Assembly (NCBI GenBank): GCA_030151865.1
Contig: JASLCK010000147.1
Coordinates: forward strand, 1 to 9,929
Direction: 5' to 3'
Length of the DNA: 9,929 bases
DNA from: Rhodospirillaceae bacterium
Lineage (GTDB): Bacteria; Pseudomonadota; Alphaproteobacteria; Rhodospirillales; Magnetospirillaceae
The number at the start of each line of letters is the position of its first letter. The first letter of the stretch is position 1. A program made the position numbers and the translations under genes. Shown in pieces: positions 1 through 5,422 of the stretch. Under the pieces are notes generated by a model that worked only from the letters and a program-made list of their open reading frames with translations, was not told the origin of the DNA and made no database searches.

Positions 1-320
1 GAACATCCGGCCAGACCAACCGCTGCCGCCGCCCGAATGGTTTCGGCGGCGCTTTCCGGGCTGTGCCCAAAGCCCATTTCCAAATCGGCCGAGACGGGCA
101 GGGCTGTGGCCGCCACCAGCGCGCGGCAATGATCCAGCACGGCTTCCCGACCGATCGTTCCTTCCTGCTGTCCCAGGGCAAAGGCCATTCCCGCGCTGGT
201 GGTCGCCAAAGCCGGGAAGCCCAAAGCCGCCATCATACGGGCGCTGCCAATGTCCCAGGGGTTGGGAATGACGAAGGGAGCAGTGTGCAGGGCTTTAAAG
301 GCGGCTCCGATATTGGTCAT
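1..320 (-). CDS. Isocitrate lyase/PEP-mutase family protein (N-terminal part, runs off the left edge)
   Basis: The minus strand is open from an ATG at 320 to the window edge, giving the first 106 residues. The protein begins MTNIGAAFKALHTAPFVIPN and continues with PWDIGSARMMAALGFPALATTSAG (about residues 21-44) and SADLEMGFG (about 77-85). These are the hallmarks of the isocitrate lyase/phosphoenolpyruvate mutase superfamily: a TIM barrel with an early NPWD segment, a TTSAG strand and the acidic metal-binding D-x-E strand. The catalytic loop that would separate PEP mutase, carboxyphosphonoenolpyruvate mutase, methylisocitrate lyase and oxaloacetate hydrolase types lies outside the window, so the substrate cannot be named. 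The start is supported by AGGAAA 7 nt upstream. It is the only gene here facing left off the edge and is separated from the TetR gene by the candidate sRNA. Confidence 0.88.
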   Translation of the reverse strand, partial: MTNIGAAFKALHTAPFVIPNPWDIGSARMMAALGFPALATTSAGMAFALGQQEGTIGREAVLDHCRALVAATALPVSADLEMGFGHSPESAAETIRAAAAVGLAGC

Positions 321-328
321 GGTGCAGT

Positions 329-346
329 TTCCTATGAAAATAGGAA
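329..346 (-). promoter_or_regulatory. Inverted repeat enclosing the ribosome binding site of the PEP-mutase family gene
   Basis: TTCCTAT and ATAGGAA form a perfect 7-bp inverted repeat around a 4-nt centre. In the minus-strand transcript the 3' arm contains the Shine-Dalgarno AGGAA, so the folded leader would hide the ribosome binding site. It could equally be a DNA operator. Just upstream, GAACAT occurs twice (345-350 and 355-360 on the plus strand), which adds to the impression of a regulated promoter. Confidence 0.5.
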
Positions 347-388
347 CATATCATGAACATTTTTAACGTAACGAGGAAGGTAAAAAGT

Positions 389-408
389 TGATTATTATTC
401 TCATTGCA
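389..408 (+). promoter_or_regulatory. Fur-box-like operator
   Basis: At 389-403 the plus strand reads TGATTATTATTCTCA, which matches the 7-1-7 Fur core TGATAAT-N-ATTATCA at 12 of 14 positions. By hand, the 19-mer at 390-408 matches the classical Fur box in 13 of 19 positions. It abuts and partly overlaps the -35 element at 404-409, the position expected for Fe-Fur repression. Binding is inferred; a different MntR/Mur-like member of the Fur family could be the true ligand. Confidence 0.6.
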
Positions 409-432
409 GATCCAAACAATTTTATGTATTAT
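404..432 (+). promoter_or_regulatory. Predicted sigma-70-type promoter of the small RNA
   Basis: TTGCAG (404-409) and TATTAT (427-432) are separated by exactly 17 nt, placing the transcription start near 439-441. The -10 is five of six against TATAAT; the -35 keeps only the TTG. No open reading frame with a credible ribosome binding site follows, but a strong plus-strand terminator lies about 80 nt downstream. Confidence 0.55.
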
Positions 433-439
433 GAATCCT

Positions 440-524
440 GAAGTTGGCCTTTGCGAGGTCAGCCTCCCTCTCTTAGAACTGACGCCCGTTCGCGCCCCCC
501 CCCTTAAGCGAACGGGCGTTTTTT
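440..524 (+). ncRNA. Candidate Fur-regulated trans-acting small RNA (about 85 nt)
   Basis: No protein gene is visible here, yet the plus strand has a promoter at 404-432 and an intrinsic terminator at 482-524. The predicted transcript has three parts. A 5' stem-loop pairs GTTGGCCT (443-450) with AGGTCAGC (456-463) in 8 pairs, two of them G-U. A single-stranded pyrimidine-rich stretch CTCCCTCTCTT (464-474) follows. The 3' end is a 12-bp terminator hairpin with a U tail. This layout is typical of Hfq-type sRNAs, and CU-rich segments able to pair with Shine-Dalgarno sequences are known from alphaproteobacterial sRNAs. The Fur-like box over the promoter suggests induction under iron limitation, making it a functional analogue of RyhB or PrrF rather than a recognised homologue. 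The start site is predicted, and the family is not one I recognise. Confidence 0.6.
482..524 (+). terminator. Intrinsic terminator of the candidate sRNA
   Basis: ACGCCCGTTCGC (482-493) pairs perfectly with GCGAACGGGCGT (508-519) over 12 bp and is followed by a T run to 523. The T tract is only on the plus strand side, so the terminator serves plus-strand transcription. The loop contains nine consecutive C residues (495-503). Confidence 0.85.
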
Positions 525-542
525 CATTTTCTGGCATCGCAC

Positions 543-577
543 AAGAAAAAGCCCGCGGCCTTGATCGGCGCGGGCTT
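543..577 (-). terminator. Intrinsic terminator of the TetR gene
   Basis: AAGCCCGCG (549-557) and CGCGGGCTT (569-577) form a GC-rich stem. Read on the minus strand, the hairpin is followed by a run of five T residues (about 546-550). It lies 29 nt beyond the TetR stop codon, so it terminates that transcript and, together with the hairpin at 482-519, insulates the sRNA. Confidence 0.75.
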
Positions 578-605
578 GATGATCTTGGCTGAACGCCTTG
601 GGGGA

Positions 606-1250
606 TTAAGCCCGCAAGGGGCGGGCGTGCAGCGGGGTGGGGGCCGAGGGGAAACGCGGGGTGCGCGTGCTCCAGATATTGGCGCGTGCGCCACCGGCCA
701 GAACCAGATCTGGCAATTCCGCCGCCATGGCGGTGAAGGTACGCGGGTCGTCAAAGGACCGGCTAAGCACCAGCGCGCCTTGAATGCGTTCGACCCCACC
801 ATGGGCGCGGCGGGTGGCGATGTCATGGGCCAGACCGGAATCGATGGTCACCTGGGTCAGGCAGGCCACCCAGCGCAGGAAAAAATCTTTGATGGGTTCC
901 GCGAATAGATCCCGTTCCTCGGTCAAGGCAAACAGGCCGGGAACGCAGGCGACCATGCCGCTTTGGTAATGCTTGCCCAAGGTGTCGAGCATATTGACCA
1001 AACGCTGCCGGGGCGGGGTGACATTTTCCAAAGGCTTGAAGATGTTGGTTTCGAACCAGGCCTGAGTGGACTGGATCACGTCTTCCGCCATCTGCTGCTT
1101 GCCGCTGGGGAAGTGGTGATAAAGGCTGGCCTTGCCAAGCCCGGAGGCGGTGGCGATCCGGCTCATGCTGGCACCTTCATAGCCGTAGCGGCGGAAGGTG
1201 TCGGCCAGGCGGGCCAGTAATTCTTCTCTGGTCAGCAACGGTGCGGGCAT
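606..1250 (-). CDS. TetR/AcrR-family transcriptional regulator
   Basis: This is a 214-residue DNA-binding repressor of the usual TetR size. The N-terminal helix-turn-helix is clear at about residues 10-55: an ADTFRRYGYEGASMSRIA segment, then ASGLGKASLYHHFPSGKQQM, whose K-x-x-LYHHF recognition helix is diagnostic. The C-terminal half (about 65-200), containing CVPGLFALTEERDLF and ERIQGALVLSRSFDDP, resembles the LmrA/YxaF-type ligand-binding domain, so the effector is probably a small hydrophobic molecule; this is inference. I chose the ATG at 1250 because the family domain begins right after it and GAGGGAAAAGG lies just upstream; an in-frame extension to 1379 runs through the inverted-repeat promoter region. 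No divergent target gene is adjacent, so its regulon cannot be read from context beyond likely self-regulation. Confidence 0.9.
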   Translation of the reverse strand: MPAPLLTREELLARLADTFRRYGYEGASMSRIATASGLGKASLYHHFPSGKQQMAEDVIQSTQAWFETNIFKPLENVTPPRQRLVNMLDTLGKHYQSGMVACVPGLFALTEERDLFAEPIKDFFLRWVACLTQVTIDSGLAHDIATRRAHGGVERIQGALVLSRSFDDPRTFTAMAAELPDLVLAGGARANIWSTRTPRFPSAPTPLHARPLRA

Positions 1251-1296
1251 CTGCCTTTTCCCTCGGCAATGCCGCCCGAATACGCTGCCGGGCGGC

Positions 1297-1382
1297 GTAT
1301 TGTATCGATACGGTCTGGAAAGTGATGGGAGGCAATCAATCTGCCCCATACACGCTTCCAGACCGAACGTTTCATACAATAC
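1297..1382. repeat. Long interrupted inverted repeat upstream of the TetR gene
   Basis: The left arm (1297-1320) carries GTATTGTAT followed by CGGTCTGGAA. The right arm (1356-1382) carries TTCCAGACCG and then ATACAATAC, the exact reverse complements of both blocks. The 5-8 nt between the blocks differs between arms, and the centre is 35 nt. The left arm also contains the palindrome GTATCGATAC (1302-1311). Placement directly upstream of a TetR gene suggests paired operators; a transcribed cruciform or a miniature element remnant are alternatives. Confidence 0.65.
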
Positions 1383-1412
1383 GCGGCGCTCTACTTCTGG
1401 TCAACAGCATGA

Positions 1413-1437
1413 TTCTGAAAAATTACTTTTTCCAGAA
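1413..1437 (-). terminator. Possible weak hairpin terminator at the end of the DUF1127 gene
   Basis: TTCTGAAAAA (1413-1422) and TTTTTCCAGAA (1427-1437) pair around a 4-nt loop with a single bulge, overlapping the TAA stop codon of the minus-strand gene. The stem is AT-rich and no separate T tract follows, so termination efficiency is doubtful. Confidence 0.3.
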
Positions 1438-1881
1438 GGGCTTGGACGATTCTCCTTCGACGTCATGCCAAGAAGAACCAATATCTTTTAGCATCCGTTG
1501 ATCCATTTCTCTCAACAGCTTGCGGTCGCGGGCGCGCCGGGACCATTCATGTAGCAGGTCGAGCATCCGAACGAGTGTTCGGACGATCACATGTTTCCCG
1601 GCGGAAAGGGCGTGATTGAAAAAGCCGTCTTTGGCAATTTCCTCCTGCGCCGTTTGCGGATCAGTTTCGATTTCAGGCCAAGTCTTTGTATTGGTTAATA
1701 AATCGTTACCATTTTCGGCGGGCAGATGATCGCGGGTCCATGCCACGTGCCAACCGCCCTGACGCAGGATCAGGCGATCCCGATCCATCTGCCGCTCGGC
1801 TTCCAGTTGTTCGGCCTGGACGGAGTGGGGATGAAACGTCTGTCGGGTGATTGACTCTTTGTTTGGCATGATTGCACCCAT
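1423..1881 (-). CDS. DUF1127 (YjiS-like) domain protein with a long N-terminal extension
   Basis: The C-terminal 50 residues (about 100-150) match the DUF1127 pattern: a basic amphipathic helix ending in RRARDRKLLREMDQRMLKDI, then GSSWHDVEGESSKPFW, the usual D-I-G-x-S-x-x-[DE]-V...KPFW ending. Small DUF1127 proteins in alphaproteobacteria are arginine-rich; some, such as CcaF1 of Rhodobacter, bind RNA and affect RNA turnover, and others act in phosphate or carbon metabolism. Here about 100 extra residues precede the domain; they are polar, contain HVAWTRDHLPAENGNDLLTN, and I do not recognise them. Starts at 1881 and 1869 are both possible; neither has a strong Shine-Dalgarno (GGGTG precedes the second). 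It is divergent from the MocR regulator across an 83-bp gap, making it the most obvious candidate target. Confidence 0.75.
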   Translation of the reverse strand: MGAIMPNKESITRQTFHPHSVQAEQLEAERQMDRDRLILRQGGWHVAWTRDHLPAENGNDLLTNTKTWPEIETDPQTAQEEIAKDGFFNHALSAGKHVIVRTLVRMLDLLHEWSRRARDRKLLREMDQRMLKDIGSSWHDVEGESSKPFWKK

Positions 1882-1926
1882 TCAATTTTAAAAATTAACC
1901 GGATTGAACCGGTTTCCTCATATGCT

Positions 1927-1949
1927 ATTGACTCATTTTCCGAGTCAAT
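1927..1949. promoter_or_regulatory. Symmetric operator/divergent promoter between the DUF1127 and MocR genes
   Basis: ATTGACTC (1927-1934) and GAGTCAAT (1942-1949) form a perfect 8-bp inverted repeat with a 7-nt centre. Each arm contains TTGACT, a good -35 element, facing outward in its own direction. On the plus strand GATATT (1953-1958) could be a -10, spaced 19 nt; on the minus strand CATATG follows 18 nt downstream. A partial third copy, ATTGAC, is at 1956-1961. A dimer bound to the repeat would cover both -35 elements. MocR proteins often regulate themselves and the divergent gene, so MocR is the likely ligand. Confidence 0.5.
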
Positions 1950-1964
1950 GCAGATATTGACACC

Positions 1965-3362
1965 ATGTCATTATGGATCCCCACTCTTGAAGGCCGCAGC
2001 GGTCCGGTTTATCGGGCCATTGTCGATGCCTTAGCCGAAGACGTTGCCTCTGGCCGCTTGCCGCCGGGCAGCCGTCTGCCGCCCCATCGCGATCTGGCCT
2101 GGCGGCTGAAGGTCACGGTGGGCACCATCGCACGGGCTTATGCCGAAGCCGCCCGTCAGGGCATCGTCTCGGGCGAGGTTGGGCGCGGCACCTTTGTGCA
2201 GGATCCCCGCAGCACGGTCGGCAAGCCTGTGCATGCTTATGTCGCTAGCCGCTCCATCGAGGGGGACGGCATCATTGACATGGCCATCAACCGCCCGTCG
2301 GGCGACAATTCGGCAGGTGCCATCGCGGCGGCGTTCCGGCGCTTGGCCGAGCATCCTGACCTGGCCCATCTTTTGGGGTATCAGATCGACAGCGCCCAAG
2401 CGCGCTACCGCGAGGCTGGGGCCGCCTGGATGGCGCGGGAGGGAATAACGGCGCCCGCCAGTCAGGTTGTGGTCACGGTCGGCGGGCAGCAGGCGATTGT
2501 GGCAACCCTGGCGGCGGTGACGCGCCCTGGCGACGCCGTGCTGGCCGAGGAATTGACCTATCCCGGCCTGAAGGTTGCCGCGGGGATGCTGGATCGCAGC
2601 GTTGAGGGCGTGGCGATGGACGGCGACGGCATCATACCCGATGCCTTGGAGCATGCGGTCTCGGGGCGTCCGGGGCGGGTGCTCTATTGCATGCCGACCA
2701 ATCAGAATCCCACGGCGTTGACCATGTCGGCCCAGCGCCGTCAGGCCATTGCCGATGTAATGCGCCGCCATGATGGCTTGATCATCGAAGACGGCATTTA
2801 TGCCTTTCTGGCCGATAATCCGCCGCCGCCCTTATGGACGCTGGCACCGGAACGCACGCTTTATATTTCTACCCCATCCAAGACCGTCGCTCCGGCGCTG
2901 CGTCTGGGGTTTGTCGCCGCGCCCGATCAATGGGCAACGCGTGTGTCTGCCAACGTCAGCGCAGGCGCCATCATGGTGCCGACGCCAATGTGCGAAGTGT
3001 TCGCCATGCTGATGGAAAACGGGCAAGCATTCCAGGCCGCCGATGCGCAAAAGGCTGAAGCCCGCGCCCGTATTGCCCTGGCGGTCGAAGTTCTGGGACC
3101 GGAAGTTTGTCCGCCCAATCCATCGATGAATCTGTGGCTACCCCTGCCGCCGCCCTGGCGGGCCGACAGCTTCGCCGCAGAAGCCTATCGCCGCGGCGTG
3201 GTGGTGTCGCCAGCCGGGTCATTCGCTACCACCCGGCGTGTGCCGGAAGCGGTGCGGGTCAGCGTATCCGCGCCGCAAACGCGGGGCGAATTGCGCCAGG
3301 GACTGGAACTGCTGCGCAAGCTGTTGGCGTTTCCGCCGCTGATGATGGGGATGATGGTCTGA
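1965..3362 (+). CDS. MocR-family regulator (GntR winged helix fused to class I aminotransferase domain)
   Basis: This 465-residue protein has the two-part MocR build. Residues 12-80 are a GntR winged helix-turn-helix (GPVYRAIVDALAEDVASGRL, then PPGSRLPPHRDLAWRL and the GRGTFV wing). From about residue 105 to the end is a fold-type I PLP domain with the key residues in place: N248 in PTNQNPT, D276 and Y279 in IIEDGIYAF, the Schiff-base lysine K306 in STPSKTVAP, R313 in LRLGF, and a C-terminal RVSVSAP arginine. Such regulators sense PLP or an amino-compound and control amine, taurine or vitamin B6 genes; which one applies here cannot be read. The ATG at 1965 fits the family start but has no ribosome binding site, and the predicted promoter puts the transcript start almost on it, so the mRNA may be leaderless. 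It converges on the next gene with no space for a terminator. Confidence 0.93.
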   Translation: MSLWIPTLEGRSGPVYRAIVDALAEDVASGRLPPGSRLPPHRDLAWRLKVTVGTIARAYAEAARQGIVSGEVGRGTFVQDPRSTVGKPVHAYVASRSIEGDGIIDMAINRPSGDNSAGAIAAAFRRLAEHPDLAHLLGYQIDSAQARYREAGAAWMAREGITAPASQVVVTVGGQQAIVATLAAVTRPGDAVLAEELTYPGLKVAAGMLDRSVEGVAMDGDGIIPDALEHAVSGRPGRVLYCMPTNQNPTALTMSAQRRQAIADVMRRHDGLIIEDGIYAFLADNPPPPLWTLAPERTLYISTPSKTVAPALRLGFVAAPDQWATRVSANVSAGAIMVPTPMCEVFAMLMENGQAFQAADAQKAEARARIALAVEVLGPEVCPPNPSMNLWLPLPPPWRADSFAAEAYRRGVVVSPAGSFATTRRVPEAVRVSVSAPQTRGELRQGLELLRKLLAFPPLMMGMMV

Positions 3363-4031
3363 TCAGTCTTCGCGCAGAATGGCGTTGATGTCGTCGTCCG
3401 GGTCGTCGGAGACCACGGCCTGAACGGCCAGCACATCTTCTTCGGCGAAGTTGAACAGTTTTGGGGCTTTGCGCACCAGGGTCCGCAACAGCCGCTCAGC
3501 CCGGTCGGCATCGCGCAGGGCGGCGTCGTCCAATTGGGCGACATAACGCGGCCTTAAAAGCTGGGTCTTGGCGTTATAGATAACCCGGATGGTTTCCAGG
3601 AACACTTCCCGCGCGCCATAGGGCAGGCCTTCGCCCCGCTGCATACGATCATCCCATACCCTGAGCAGGCGCAGATTGGTGGTGATGACCTGACGCAGCA
3701 TCGGCACTTGCAGCTTGCGGAAATAATCCTCCAACTCCTTGTGCTCGGCCCAATGATTGACGCCGTGCCGTTCGTAATTGGCCAGGGTTTCCTCGGCCAG
3801 ATGGCTGAGGAGCTGGAATTCCTCGCTCAACTCGGTGAAGTCGAGGAACAGGCTTTTGAAGCTTGCGTATTCCTCTGGGCTGAAGACATTGAACCGTTTG
3901 GCCGAGCGGGCCATTTCGTCCAATTCCTTCAGCCGTTGTGCCAGACCATCCACGAAACGACGGGCATCGCGGCGGACTTGTTCGGCCGCGTTCATCGGGG
4001 AATGTCTGACAACGTGAGAAGAAGAACGCAT
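3363..4031 (-). CDS. Hypothetical helical protein
   Basis: I do not recognise this protein. With the start at 4031 it has 222 residues, no signal peptide and no membrane segment. It is rich in charged residues and leucine, looks almost entirely alpha-helical, and shows short heptad-like stretches (EQVRRDARRFVDGLAQRLKE near the N-terminus; LSEEFQLLSHLAEETLANYE in the middle). It ends in a very acidic tail, SDDPDDDINAILRED. The start is uncertain: the ATG at 4031 and the ATG at 3995 are possible and neither has a good Shine-Dalgarno; a longer frame to 4076 needs a TTG start and is less likely. Codon use resembles its neighbours, so it is probably a real gene. It stops exactly where the MocR gene stops, and lies 94 nt downstream of the cystathionine beta-lyase on the same strand. 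Neither context assigns a role. Confidence 0.7.
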   Translation of the reverse strand: MRSSSHVVRHSPMNAAEQVRRDARRFVDGLAQRLKELDEMARSAKRFNVFSPEEYASFKSLFLDFTELSEEFQLLSHLAEETLANYERHGVNHWAEHKELEDYFRKLQVPMLRQVITTNLRLLRVWDDRMQRGEGLPYGAREVFLETIRVIYNAKTQLLRPRYVAQLDDAALRDADRAERLLRTLVRKAPKLFNFAEEDVLAVQAVVSDDPDDDINAILRED

Positions 4032-4125
4032 TTTATCTAATTGGACCTCAAGGATCGGTGACCAACAGTACCACAAAGGTTAAGTGACCACCGAAACCTT
4101 TCAGATAGCCATAAAGTCTCTAGCG

Positions 4126-5295
4126 CTATGTTGTCTTCTTCATCCGTATGAAGCCTGCATCCAGATCGGCCATCAGGTCGCTGACTTCCTCCAAGCCGGT
4201 ATGGATGCGCAAAGTCGGGCCTTTGGCGTCCCAGCGGGTGGCGGTCCGATGGACCGTGCCGGTGGTGGGCAGGATCAGGCTTTCATAACCGCCCCAGGAA
4301 TACCCCAGGCCGAAATGTTCCAGGCCATCGATCAGGGCGGCGACAGCTTCGGGGGCGCAAGGCTGCAATTCGAACCCGAACAGGCCGCAGGCCCCGGTGA
4401 AGTCGCGCTTCCACAGATCGTGGAAGGGGTCGCTGGGCAGGGCGGGGTGCATGACGCGCACCACTTCCGGGCGATCGCGCAGCCAGGACGCCAGGGCCAA
4501 ACCGTTTTCCTGATGCTGGCGCAGGCGCACGCCCAAGGTGCGCAAGCCCCGCAGGCCCAGATACACCTCTTCCGCGCCGGCACAGACGCCCGCCGTGGCG
4601 ATGCTGTCCTTGATGGTGCGCCACAAATCCTCGCGGGCGGTGGTGATCACGCCCAGCATGGCGTCGGAATGGCCGACAATGAATTTGGTGGCGGAATGGA
4701 TCGATACATCCACGCCCTTGGCCAGGGCGTTGAAATAAAGCGGGGTCGCCCAGGTGTTGTCCATCACCACCAAGGCACCGGCATTGTGGGCGGCGGCGGC
4801 GATGGCGGGAATGTCTTGCACCTCGAACGTCAACGAGCCGGGGCTTTCGACAAACACCACCTTGGTTTCCGGGCGGATCAGGCTGGCGATATCACCGCCG
4901 ATGGTCGGATCGTAATAGGTGGTGGAAATGCCCCAACGGGTCAGTTGGTGGTCACAGAAGTGACGGGTCGGGTGATAGGCGGTATCGACCATCAGCAGGT
5001 GATCGCCGCTTTTCAGCAGGGCGGTCAGCGTGCCGGTAATGGCCGCCAGACCAGATGATGTGGAAACCGACCGATAGCCGCCTTCCAGGGCACAGACCGC
5101 TTCTTCAAAGGCAAAGCTGGTGGGGGTGCCGAAGCGGCCATAGCGCATCTTGTCGTAGCGGGTCTTTTCCCCGGCTTTCAGCGCCGCGACGGTCGGATAA
5201 GTGACGGTGGAAACGTGATAGACGGGGGGATTGACCGCGCCATTGTAATCTTCGGGATGGCGTCCGGCATGCACGATTTTGGTATCAGTTTTCAT
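4126..5295 (-). CDS. metC: Cystathionine beta-lyase (Cys/Met metabolism PLP enzyme)
   Basis: The 389-residue length and sequence fit MetC, which cleaves cystathionine to homocysteine, pyruvate and ammonia in cytosolic methionine synthesis; such enzymes often also degrade cysteine to sulfide. Recognisable elements in order are THE N-terminal TKIVHAGRHP, the RYGRFGTPT loop (Y52 and R54, which reach the PLP phosphate of the partner subunit), STSSGLAAI, Y107 in DTAYHPTR (stacks on PLP), ESPGSLTFEVQD, D179 in VVMDNTWATP (pyridine nitrogen contact), K204 in SATKFIVGHSD (Schiff base) and YSWGGYESL near the C-terminus, a MetC-like signature. Related gamma-synthases, gamma-lyases and O-acetylhomoserine sulfhydrylases share the fold, but the YSWGGYESL region and the FIVGHSDAMLG segment favour the beta-lyase. 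AGG five nt upstream supports the ATG at 5295. It is divergent from the SGNH hydrolase, and no clear terminator follows the stop. Confidence 0.9.
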   Translation of the reverse strand: MKTDTKIVHAGRHPEDYNGAVNPPVYHVSTVTYPTVAALKAGEKTRYDKMRYGRFGTPTSFAFEEAVCALEGGYRSVSTSSGLAAITGTLTALLKSGDHLLMVDTAYHPTRHFCDHQLTRWGISTTYYDPTIGGDIASLIRPETKVVFVESPGSLTFEVQDIPAIAAAAHNAGALVVMDNTWATPLYFNALAKGVDVSIHSATKFIVGHSDAMLGVITTAREDLWRTIKDSIATAGVCAGAEEVYLGLRGLRTLGVRLRQHQENGLALASWLRDRPEVVRVMHPALPSDPFHDLWKRDFTGACGLFGFELQPCAPEAVAALIDGLEHFGLGYSWGGYESLILPTTGTVHRTATRWDAKGPTLRIHTGLEEVSDLMADLDAGFIRMKKTT

Positions 5296-5309
5296 CGCGA
5301 CCTGGAAAA

Positions 5310-5372
5310 GGGTAGGGAAACTCTACCCATCTTTGCATCCCTGGATGACAAAGCCAATATTTCCATGCTTTG
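5310..5372 (-). promoter_or_regulatory. Leader of the cystathionine beta-lyase gene with two inverted repeats
   Basis: Between the divergent starts (5296-5422) two small dyads stand out. CAAAGC/GCTTTG occurs at 5349-5354 and 5367-5372 with a 12-nt loop, and GGGTAG/CTACCC at 5310-5315 and 5323-5328 with a 7-nt loop, 14 nt before the start codon. The second lies in the probable 5' untranslated region. I could not fit the region to the SAM-II or SAM/SAH riboswitch patterns I know, so these are listed only as possible operator or leader structures. Confidence 0.3.
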
Positions 5373-5422
5373 CTGCAAGGTGATTTCTGGACGGCGGACG
5401 CGTCTCGCGACATATTAAGCAC

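Noticed and set aside
63..356. Plus-strand 97-codon frame at the left edge
   Set aside because: It is antisense to the PEP-mutase family gene, whose conserved segments are unmistakable.
495..503. Run of nine C residues, considered as a phase-variation tract
   Set aside because: It lies in the loop of a terminator hairpin and not in a coding region or promoter spacer, so slippage would have no obvious switching effect.
404..592. 62-codon plus-strand frame through the sRNA region
   Set aside because: It starts inside the predicted promoter, has no ribosome binding site, and reads through two terminators.
1251..1379. N-terminal extension of the TetR protein
   Set aside because: It would translate through the inverted-repeat promoter region; the ATG at 1250 has its own ribosome binding site and fits the family start.
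1957..1962. Perfect TTGACA just before the MocR start codon
   Set aside because: A matching -10 element 16-18 nt downstream is missing and would lie inside the coding region.
2031..2771. 246-codon minus-strand open frame inside the MocR gene
   Set aside because: It lies wholly within a gene with clear domains and catalytic residues and has the histidine/arginine-rich make-up of an antisense shadow.
4075..4101. AAAGGTT/AACCTTT inverted repeat after the cystathionine beta-lyase gene, considered as a terminator
   Set aside because: Only seven pairs with a 13-nt loop and no T tract on either strand.
4084..5058. 324-codon plus-strand open frame antisense to the cystathionine beta-lyase
   Set aside because: The opposite strand carries a full set of PLP-enzyme motifs. 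This frame is glycine- and glutamine-rich with no recognisable domain, a normal by-product of GC-rich codon use.
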